Of a stretch of 6,430 nucleotides of DNA, positions 1 to 5,534 are shown piece by piece. The notes under the pieces were generated by a model, which saw only the letters and a list, made by a program, of their open reading frames with translations, made no database searches and was not told where the DNA came from. The DNA is taken from NCBI GenBank assembly GCA_035509415.1, contig DATJLQ010000109.1:1-6430 (forward strand), in the 5' to 3' direction. Source of the stretch: DATJLQ01 sp035509415 (GTDB lineage Bacteria > Pseudomonadota > Alphaproteobacteria > JACZXZ01). Positions within the stretch are counted from its first letter, which is position 1, and every line of letters begins with the position of its first letter. A program made the position numbers and the translations under genes.

Positions 1-256
1 GGCCTGCCGGGGCGAGCGGCCGCGTTACGACCTCGTGATCCTCGACGAGCTCAACATCGTGCTGCGCTACGATCACCTGCCGCTCGCGGACGTGGTCGGA
101 TATCTCGCGCGCAGGCCCGAGCGGCTCCATGTCGTGGTCACCGGACGCAACGCCAAGCCCGAGCTCGTTGAGATTGCCGACCTGGTCACCGAGATGACCC
201 TCGTGAAGCACCCGTTCCAGGCGGGGGTGAAGGCGCAGAAGGGGATCGAGTTCTGA
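1..256 (+). CDS. cobO: Corrinoid adenosyltransferase CobO, C-terminal part (5' end outside window)
   Basis: The last 84 residues are readable in the frame beginning at base 2, ending at TGA 254-256. The enzyme moves the adenosyl group of ATP to cob(I)yrinic acid a,c-diamide or related corrinoids in the cytoplasm. The visible part matches the end of the BtuR/CobO family. It has YDLVILDELNIVL, the Walker-B-like strand and acidic DE pair, then RYDHLPL, a VVVTGR strand, and a closing VKHPFQAGVKAQKGIEF, which resembles the 'VKHAFDAGVKAQ-GI' ending of E. coli BtuR. The N-terminal P-loop lies off the left edge, so catalytic completeness cannot be judged. The stop overlaps the cobQ start by one base (TGATG), indicating translational coupling. 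A GTG at 35 is an internal valine of the DLVILDE strand and not a start. Identification is firm from the family-specific C terminus. Confidence 0.93.
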   Translation, partial: ACRGERPRYDLVILDELNIVLRYDHLPLADVVGYLARRPERLHVVVTGRNAKPELVEIADLVTEMTLVKHPFQAGVKAQKGIEF

Positions 257-1806
257 TGGGCGCCTTCTCGCTCATGGTCCAAGGCACCGGCTCCGACGTG
301 GGGAAGTCGCTGCTCGTGGCCGGGCTTTGCCGATCGCTTGCGCGGCGCGGCCTGCGCGTCCTTCCCTTCAAACCCCAGAACATGTCGAACAACGCCGCGG
401 TGACCGCGGATGGCGGCGAAATCGGCCGCGCCCAGGCGTTCCAGGCGCGCGCCGCGCGCGTGGCTCCGAGCGTCGACATGAACCCGGTGTTACTCAAGCC
501 CCAGGGCGAGAGCGGCGCCCAGATCGTGGTCCAGGGCCGCGTGCTCGGGAACGCGACCGCGCGCGAGTACCAGGCGCTGCGCGCGACGCTCTTGCCGCGC
601 GTGTTGGAGAGCTTCGCGCGGCTTGCGCGCGATGCCGATCTCGTGCTGGTGGAAGGGGCGGGGAGTGCGGCCGAGATCAATCTGCGCGCGGGCGACATCG
701 CGAACATGGGCTTCGCATTGGCTGCGCGCGTGCCGGTGCTGCTCCTCGCCGACATCGAGCGCGGCGGCGCCATCGCCCAGCTGGTCGGCACCCAAGCACT
801 TTTGGACGAGGCCGAGCGCAAGCATGTGCTGGGTTTCGCCGTCAACAAGTTTCGCGGCGACGCGAGCCTGTTCGCGGACGGGGTCGCCGAGATCGCGCGT
901 CGCACGGGCTGGCCGAGCTTCGGCACGATCCCCTGGTTCGCCGAGGCGAGCCGGCTTCCGGCCGAGGATTCCCTCGGCCTCGATCACGCAACCGAGCATT
1001 CTCCCGATCTCGATCGATCGATCGAGCGCGGCCCGCGCGCGATCAGGATCGCGGTCCTGTGCTATCCGCGCATTTCGAACTTCGACGATCTCGATCCCTT
1101 GCGCGCCGAGCCCGACGTCGCGCTCGTGCAGCTCAAGGACGGCGCCCCCATTCCGGGCGACGCGGACCTCGTGATTCTTCCGGGCTCGAAGGCGACCGTT
1201 GCCGATCTCGCGTATCTCCGCGCCTGCGGTTGGGAGATCGATCTCCTGGCCCATGCGCGGCGCGGCGGTGCGGTGCTCGGGCTTTGCGGCGGCTACCAGA
1301 TGCTCGGGACCGAGGTCGCCGATTCGGACGGAATCGAAGGCCCACCCGGCGTTGCGCGCGGCCTCGGCCTCATCGACGTCGCGACGGCGATCGGCCGCGA
1401 AAAGCGCTTGGCCGCCGCCGCGGGCCGGGAGATCGCGAGCGGGACCGCGGTACGCGGCTACGAGATGCATATGGGCTCAACCTCGGGCCCCGACGCCACG
1501 CGGCCGATGCTCGAGCTCGAGGGGCGCCCAGACGGAGCCGTCGCGAAGGGTGGCCGAATCATGGGCTGCTATCTCCACGGACTTTTCGCGGGCGACGCGT
1601 TCCGCCACCGGTTCCTCGACCGCGTGAAGCGCCGCCTTGCGAGCGGCGTCGATTACGAGGCTGGGATCGAGACGACCCTCGACCGGCTCGCGACCCATCT
1701 CGAGACCCACCTCGACATCGACGGGCTCATCGCGGCCGCGCGCGCGTTCGACGTGTCCGACACAAGGGCGGCCGAAGGTGCCCCCAAGCTCTGGAGGATC
1801 GGATGA
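256..1806 (+). CDS. cobQ: Cobyric acid synthase CobQ (glutamine-hydrolysing)
   Basis: The 516-residue length is usual for CobQ/CbiP. The enzyme uses ATP and glutamine to amidate the b, d, e and g side chains of adenosylcobyrinic acid a,c-diamide. The N-terminal synthetase domain starts with MVQGTGSDVGKS (P-loop, residues 7-18), then FKPQNMSNN (38-46), LLKPQGESGAQ (79-89), EGAGSAAEINL (133-143) and ADIERGGA (165-172). The C-terminal type 1 glutamine amidotransferase-like domain begins near residue 263. It carries ILPGSKAT (307-314), the nucleophile elbow LGLCGGYQMLG with Cys344, RGYEMHMG (400-407) and the catalytic-His segment CYLHGLF (His441). A hydrophilic linker at about 241-260 joins the domains. 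ATG at 256 overlaps the cobO stop; AAGGGG at 239-244 is a plausible though rather distant ribosome site. The 3' end overlaps cbiX by four bases. All key residues are present, so the enzyme looks intact. Confidence 0.97.
   Translation: MGAFSLMVQGTGSDVGKSLLVAGLCRSLARRGLRVLPFKPQNMSNNAAVTADGGEIGRAQAFQARAARVAPSVDMNPVLLKPQGESGAQIVVQGRVLGNATAREYQALRATLLPRVLESFARLARDADLVLVEGAGSAAEINLRAGDIANMGFALAARVPVLLLADIERGGAIAQLVGTQALLDEAERKHVLGFAVNKFRGDASLFADGVAEIARRTGWPSFGTIPWFAEASRLPAEDSLGLDHATEHSPDLDRSIERGPRAIRIAVLCYPRISNFDDLDPLRAEPDVALVQLKDGAPIPGDADLVILPGSKATVADLAYLRACGWEIDLLAHARRGGAVLGLCGGYQMLGTEVADSDGIEGPPGVARGLGLIDVATAIGREKRLAAAAGREIASGTAVRGYEMHMGSTSGPDATRPMLELEGRPDGAVAKGGRIMGCYLHGLFAGDAFRHRFLDRVKRRLASGVDYEAGIETTLDRLATHLETHLDIDGLIAAARAFDVSDTRAAEGAPKLWRIG
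1793..1797 (+). promoter_or_regulatory. Ribosome binding site for cbiX
   Basis: GGAGG lies inside the last codons of cobQ, five bases before ATG 1803. It is the clearest Shine-Dalgarno match in the window. It fixes the cbiX start, even though the cbiX frame stays open far upstream inside cobQ in another frame. Confidence 0.8.
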
Positions 1807-2900
1807 GGAAGACCGGCATCATGCTGTGCGGCCATGGCAGCCGCGACGGCGAGGCGATCGCGGAATTCGAGGCGTTCGCGCGCGCGCTCCGGGCGCGCCT
1901 CGCGGACCACGAGGTCGAATGGGGCTTCCTCGAATTCGCGCGCCCGATCATCCGCGAGGGGCTCGATGCGCTCGTCGCGCGCGGCTGCGACGAAATCCTC
2001 GCACTTCCCTGCATGCTGTTCGCGGCCGGCCACGTCAAGAACGACGTGCCGTCGGTCTTGAACCGCTATCAGGCGGAGCATCCCGAGGTCTCGATTCGGC
2101 TCGGACGCGATTTCGGCCTGGATGCGAAGATGATGCGCGCGGCGGCGGATTCGGTCGAGGCGGCGCGCGCGCGCGCGCAGCCGGGCATCGCACGCGCCGA
2201 GACGCTGCTCATGGTGGTCGGCCGCGGCACGTCGGACCCGGACGCGAATTCCTGGATCGCCAAGGTGACGCGGCTCCTCTGGGAAGGGCTCGGCTTCGGC
2301 TGGGGCGAGACCGCCTATTCGGGCGTCACTTTCCCCATGGTCGAGCCCGCGCTCGAGCACGCGGCCAAGCTCGGCTACCGGCGCATCGTGGTCTTCCCCT
2401 ATTTCCTTTTCAGCGGCGTGCTGGTGAAACGCATCTACGCGCACACGGCGCTCGTCGCGGCACGCCATCCGGAGATCGAGTTCGTCACCGCTTCCTACCT
2501 CAAGGACCATCCGCTCGTGATCGAGACCGCGCTCGAGCGCTTGGCCGAGATCGAGCGCGGCACCGGCAACATGAATTGCCAGCTCTGCAAGTACCGGGTT
2601 CAGCTCCTCGGCTTCGAGGACGAGGTGGCGCTGCCCCAAGCGAGCCACCACCATCATGTCGAGGGTATCGGCACGGGCGCGCAATCCCATGCCCATGCGC
2701 ACGACCACGCGCACACCCATACGCACACCCACGCGCACGCCCATATGCACGATCCTGGGAACGGGCATGGACACGGCCATCATCCCTATCCCCATGCGGA
2801 CCATCCGCTCGGGCCGAAGACTCTCGAGCGGCTTCCCGCCGGCACGCCGCGCCTCGAGACCCTGGTCCTCGACGGAAAGAAACCCGAACGCGGCGCGTGA
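1803..2900 (+). CDS. cbiX: Sirohydrochlorin cobaltochelatase CbiX, long form with MxCxxC motif and His-rich tail
   Basis: This 365-residue protein inserts Co2+ into sirohydrochlorin, the cobalt entry step of the early-insertion B12 route. It has two homologous chelatase halves. The first (about 4-125) has MLCGHGSRD with His11 and LPCMLFAAGHVKND with His77, the two metal-handling histidines of the family. The second (about 132-250) has VVGRGTSDPDAN and FPYFLFSGVLVKR, where both histidines are replaced (Arg141, Val206). Residues 257-262 read MNCQLC, the MxCxxC motif known from Bacillus megaterium CbiX, where it is linked to an Fe-S centre. A histidine-rich segment (282-334, 21 His in 53 residues) follows, then a short non-His tail. 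The start is ATG 1803, set by GGAGG and by the ATGA overlap with cobQ. The open frame upstream is low-complexity cobQ shadow and is not part of the protein. Nickel or ferro-chelatase activity on the same substrate is less likely in this operon. Confidence 0.93.
   Translation: MRKTGIMLCGHGSRDGEAIAEFEAFARALRARLADHEVEWGFLEFARPIIREGLDALVARGCDEILALPCMLFAAGHVKNDVPSVLNRYQAEHPEVSIRLGRDFGLDAKMMRAAADSVEAARARAQPGIARAETLLMVVGRGTSDPDANSWIAKVTRLLWEGLGFGWGETAYSGVTFPMVEPALEHAAKLGYRRIVVFPYFLFSGVLVKRIYAHTALVAARHPEIEFVTASYLKDHPLVIETALERLAEIERGTGNMNCQLCKYRVQLLGFEDEVALPQASHHHHVEGIGTGAQSHAHAHDHAHTHTHTHAHAHMHDPGNGHGHGHHPYPHADHPLGPKTLERLPAGTPRLETLVLDGKKPERGA
2646..2804 (+). repeat. Histidine-rich coding tract within cbiX
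   Basis: This tract encodes CbiX residues 282-334. It contains a HHHH cluster, then from 2688 to 2750 an almost perfect alternation of His with Ala, Thr, Asp or Met (11 His in 21 residues), then GHGHGHH and PHADH. At the DNA level it is an imperfect 6-base repeat of the form CAY-NCN/CAC-GCN. It is in frame and probably prone to slippage. It likely binds cobalt or other divalent metals. Confidence 0.85.
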
Positions 2901-2902
2901 GC

Positions 2903-3577
2903 ATGATCGAGTATCTGCGCGATCCGGCCGAAATCTATCGGCGCTCCTTCGCCGCCATCCGGGCCGAGGCGGACCTCGCGCATTTGCCGCGCGACCTCGA
3001 GCCGGTTGCGGTGCGGCTCATCCACGCCTGCGGCATGCCCGAGATTGCGGCTGCGCTCGCCTTCTCGCGCGACGTCACGAGGGTTGCGCGCGCGGCGCTT
3101 GGGGGAGGCGCTGCGATCCTGTGCGACGCGCGGATGGTCGCGGACGGGATCGCGAAGGCGCGTTTGCCGGCGCGCAATCAAGTGATCGCGACCCTCGATG
3201 CGCCCGAGGTCGCGGCCCTTGCGGCCGAGCGCGGCACCACGCGTTCGGCGGCGGCACTCGAGCTCTGGCGTCCCCGGCTCGCGGGCGCCGTGGTTGCGAT
3301 CGGGAACGCGCCCACGGCGCTCTTCCGGCTCCTCGAGATGATCGACGAGGGGGCACCGCATCCCGCGGCGATTCTCGCCTTTCCCGTGGGCTTCGTGGGC
3401 GCCGCCGAGGCGAAGGCAGCGCTCGTCGCAAACAGCCGCGGGATCGAGTATCTGACCCTTCTCGGCCGGCGCGGCGGCAGCGCGCTCGCGGCCGCGGCGG
3501 TCAACGCGCTCGCATCGGGAGATGGACCATCGGGAGACGGGCCGTCGGGAGACGGGCCATTGGCAGACGGGCCATGA
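2903..3577 (+). CDS. cobH: Precorrin-8X methylmutase CobH
   Basis: The product (224 residues) moves the methyl group from C11 to C12 of precorrin-8X to give hydrogenobyrinic acid, or does the same on the cobalt form (CbiC reaction). The start MIEYLRDPAEIYRRSF is typical of the family. RLIHACGMPEIA holds His41, equivalent to the active-site His43 of Pseudomonas denitrificans CobH. ILCDARMVADGI (about 72-83), AIGNAPTALFRLLEM, FPVGFVGAAEAK and LLGRRGGSALAAAAVNALA follow in the usual order. The family normally ends near residue 204; the last 20 residues are an added Gly/Asp/Pro repeat tail with four pentapeptide units, made by a 15 bp tandem repeat. ATG 2903 is two bases after the cbiX stop. A GTG at 2897 is in frame and two codons earlier, but ATG gives the canonical N terminus. 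No good ribosome site is seen, so translation probably depends on coupling to cbiX. The stop overlaps cobL by four bases (ATGA). Confidence 0.95.
   Translation: MIEYLRDPAEIYRRSFAAIRAEADLAHLPRDLEPVAVRLIHACGMPEIAAALAFSRDVTRVARAALGGGAAILCDARMVADGIAKARLPARNQVIATLDAPEVAALAAERGTTRSAAALELWRPRLAGAVVAIGNAPTALFRLLEMIDEGAPHPAAILAFPVGFVGAAEAKAALVANSRGIEYLTLLGRRGGSALAAAAVNALASGDGPSGDGPSGDGPLADGP
3515..3574 (+). repeat. Tandem repeat, four 15 bp units, at the cobH/cobL junction
   Basis: Units lie at 3515-3529, 3530-3544, 3545-3559 and 3560-3574. The consensus is TCGGGAGACGGGCCA; units 1 to 3 differ by one or two bases and unit 4 begins TTGGCAG. Each unit is five codons, giving SGDGP three times then LADGP as the CobH C terminus. 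The final A of unit 4 is the A of the cobL start codon. Units 1 to 3 contain GGGAG, a Shine-Dalgarno-like string, and unit 4 has lost it. Confidence 0.9.
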
Positions 3578-4791
3578 ACCCACGCGCGGGCCGCTGGCTC
3601 GCCATCGTCGGCATCGGCGAGGACGGGCTCGACGGCGTCTCGGGCGCCGGCCGTGCCCTCGTCGCCGACGCCGAGCTCCTGGTGGGTGGCGCGCGGCAGC
3701 TCGCGATGATTCCCGCGAACGGCATCGAGCGCGTCGCCTGGCCGAGCCCGCTCGAGGACGGCATCCAGGCGCTTCTGCGCGCGCGCGGCCGCAGGGTGAC
3801 GGTGCTCGCGAGCGGCGATCCCATGCATTACGGCATCGGTGCCACGCTCGCCGCGCGCGTCCCAGTCGAGGAGACGATCGTGGTGCCCGCGCCGTCCTCC
3901 TTCAGCCTCGCTTGCGCGCGCCTCGGCTGGAGCGTCGCCGAAACCGGCACGCTCTCGCTTCACGGCCGGCCGCTCGACTTGCTCAATGCCTGGCTTGAGT
4001 CCGGCGCGCGCCTTCTCGCGTTGAGCGAGAATGGCGCAACACCTGCCGCGGTCGCCGGACACTTGCGCGCGCACGGTTATGGAAGAAGCCGGCTCTGGGC
4101 CTTGGAGCGCTTGGGCGGTCCGCGCGAGCGCATCCTCGCCGGCACGGCCGCGGATTGGCGCGCCAACGACGTGGCCGACCTCAATCTCGTCGCGATCGAA
4201 TGCGTGGCCGAGCCGGGCGCGATCGTCCGCGCGCGCGTGCCCGGCCTGCCCGACGACGCGTTCCGCCATGACGGCCAGCTCACCAAGCGCGAGGTGCGCG
4301 CCGTCACGTTGGCGAAGCTCGCACCCGGCCCGCGCGGTCTTTTGTGGGACGTGGGGGCCGGCTGCGGCTCGGTCGCGATCGAATGGATGCGCGTCCCGGG
4401 TGCTCGGCGCGCGATCGCGATCGAGCCCGACGCTTCGCGCCGCCGCCTCATCGCCGACAATGCCGCGTCCCTCGGCGCGCCTGGGCTCGAGATCGTCGCG
4501 GGTTCGGCACCCGAGGCGCTCCAAGGGCTCGCGGCGCCCGATGCCGTCTTCGTCGGCGGCGGCAGTGCCCACGCGGGCGTGATCGAGGCGTGCTGGGCAG
4601 CGCTCGCGCCCGGCGGACGCCTGGTTGCGAACGCGGTGACCCTCGAGGGCGAGGCGAAGCTCGTCGAGTGGCACGGGCGCGTGGGCGGCGAGCTGGTGCG
4701 CATCGCAATCGAGCGCGCCGAGCCCATCGGCCAGCGCATGGGCTGGCGCCCCGCGCGCGCGGTGGTGCAATGGGCGGCGGCGAAGCCATGA
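3574..4791 (+). CDS. cobL: Precorrin-6Y C5,15-methyltransferase (decarboxylating) CobL, CbiE-CbiT fusion
   Basis: This 405-residue cytoplasmic enzyme methylates C5 and C15 of precorrin-6Y with S-adenosylmethionine and removes the C12 acetate carboxyl, giving precorrin-8X. The N-terminal CbiE half (about 7-212) is a tetrapyrrole methylase: WLAIVGIGEDGLDG (8-21), LASGDPMHYGIG (78-89) and the VVPAPSSFSLACARLGW segment (103-119). The C-terminal CbiT half (about 225-400) has LPDDAFRHDGQLTKREVR (225-242), the nucleotide-binding loop WDVGAGCGSVAIEW (258-271), AIEPD (282-286) and VFVGGG (325-330). The length fits P. denitrificans CobL, and both halves look complete. ATG 3574 is the last base of the 15 bp repeat array plus TG and overlaps the cobH stop as ATGA. 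The close upstream region lacks a strong Shine-Dalgarno. The frame stays open far upstream, but that part is shadow of cobH. The 3' end overlaps cobI by four bases or more, depending on which ATG is used. Confidence 0.96.
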   Translation: MNPRAGRWLAIVGIGEDGLDGVSGAGRALVADAELLVGGARQLAMIPANGIERVAWPSPLEDGIQALLRARGRRVTVLASGDPMHYGIGATLAARVPVEETIVVPAPSSFSLACARLGWSVAETGTLSLHGRPLDLLNAWLESGARLLALSENGATPAAVAGHLRAHGYGRSRLWALERLGGPRERILAGTAADWRANDVADLNLVAIECVAEPGAIVRARVPGLPDDAFRHDGQLTKREVRAVTLAKLAPGPRGLLWDVGAGCGSVAIEWMRVPGARRAIAIEPDASRRRLIADNAASLGAPGLEIVAGSAPEALQGLAAPDAVFVGGGSAHAGVIEACWAALAPGGRLVANAVTLEGEAKLVEWHGRVGGELVRIAIERAEPIGQRMGWRPARAVVQWAAAKP

Positions 4792-4805
4792 GCGGCGGCG
4801 AAATC
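4770..4805 (+). repeat. Tandem 18 bp duplication at the cobL/cobI junction
   Basis: ATGGGCGGCGGCGAAGCC (4770-4787) is followed directly by ATGAGCGGCGGCGAAATC (4788-4805), with 15 of 18 bases identical, and then by another ATG at 4806. All three ATGs are in the cobI frame, so the duplication multiplies possible starts. In the cobL frame the first copy encodes the last residues (WAAAKP) and its stop overlaps the second ATG. Confidence 0.8.
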
Positions 4806-5534
4806 ATGAACGGCGCGCGCAGCGGCACGCTTTACGGCCTCGGCGTCGGGCCGGGCGACCCCGAGCTTCTGACGCTCAAGGCGCTGCGGATTTTGCGCGC
4901 GGCACCCGTCGTGGCCTACCCCTCGCTCGAGGACGGCAGGAGCTTCGCGCGCGACGTGGTCAAGCACTGGCTCGCACCGGACAAGCGCGAGATTCCGATC
5001 GCCATCCCCATGACCCCCGAGCGCGCGCCGGCGCAAAGCGCCTATGGGCGTGCCTCGGCCGAAATCGCGCGCGAGCTCGACAGCGGACGCGACGTGGCTG
5101 TCCTGTGCGAAGGCGATCCGTTCTTCTACGGCTCCTTCATGTATCTCGCGGGCCGCCTTGCGGGCGCGTTCCGGGTCGAGGTGGTGCCCGGGGTGAGCTC
5201 GCTCATGGCCTGTGCCGCCGTCCTCGGCCATGGGCTCGCGGCGCGCGACGACGTGCTCGCGGTCATTCCCGCGACCCTCGACGAGGCGGCGTTGGCAGCG
5301 CGGCTCGACGGCGTCGAGGCGGCGGCGATCGTGAAGCTCGGGCGCCATTTCGCGAAAGTACGCGCGGTCCTCATGCGGCTCGGCCTCGCCGGACAGGCGC
5401 GTTACGTCGAGCGCGCGAGCCTCGCCAACCAACGCATCCTGCCGCTCGACGCGATCGAGCCGGCCGAGGTGCCGTATTTCTCGATGATCCTCCTTCACCG
5501 GCGCGGCGAGGCATGGCGATGGGTGGAGCGATGA
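4788..5534 (+). CDS. cobI: Precorrin-2 C20-methyltransferase CobI (CbiL-like)
   Basis: The product (248 residues from this start) adds the C20 methyl group to precorrin-2 or cobalt-factor II, using S-adenosylmethionine, to give precorrin-3A or cobalt-factor III. It is a tetrapyrrole methylase: LYGLGVGPGDPELLTLKA (15-32), AYPSLEDGRSFAR (43-55), VLCEGDPFFYGSFMYL (105-120), VVPGVSSLMACAA (132-144), KLGRHFAKVRAVL (183-195) and YVERASLANQRI (206-217). VAYP...GRSFAR and the GDPFFYGS motif separate C20 enzymes from other methylases of the fold. Three in-frame ATGs (4770, 4788, 4806) are possible. I chose 4788 because it makes the ATGA overlap with the cobL stop seen at other junctions in this operon; 4806 gives 242 residues and is equally family-like. 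Whether the natural substrate is metal-free (CobI) or cobalt-containing (CbiL) cannot be told from sequence. CbiX in the same operon hints at the cobalt form. The stop overlaps the next gene as ATGA. Confidence 0.94.
   Translation: MSGGEIMNGARSGTLYGLGVGPGDPELLTLKALRILRAAPVVAYPSLEDGRSFARDVVKHWLAPDKREIPIAIPMTPERAPAQSAYGRASAEIARELDSGRDVAVLCEGDPFFYGSFMYLAGRLAGAFRVEVVPGVSSLMACAAVLGHGLAARDDVLAVIPATLDEAALAARLDGVEAAAIVKLGRHFAKVRAVLMRLGLAGQARYVERASLANQRILPLDAIEPAEVPYFSMILLHRRGEAWRWVER

Noticed and set aside
327..1802. Long open + frame inside cobQ that joins onto cbiX and would make an 857-residue protein
   Set aside because: The translation is an Arg/Ala/Pro-rich shadow of cobQ without any family motif. 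GGAGG and ATG at 1803 give a canonical CbiX N terminus.
2688..2750. Possible CRISPR-like or other non-coding repeat array
   Set aside because: The repetition is a codon-level His-X alternation within the cbiX frame, with no spacers or fixed repeat unit.
2500..2904. Antisense small frame across the His-rich region, giving Met/Val/Arg/Gly repeats
   Set aside because: It simply mirrors the alternating His codons of cbiX; there is no ribosome site or recognisable domain.
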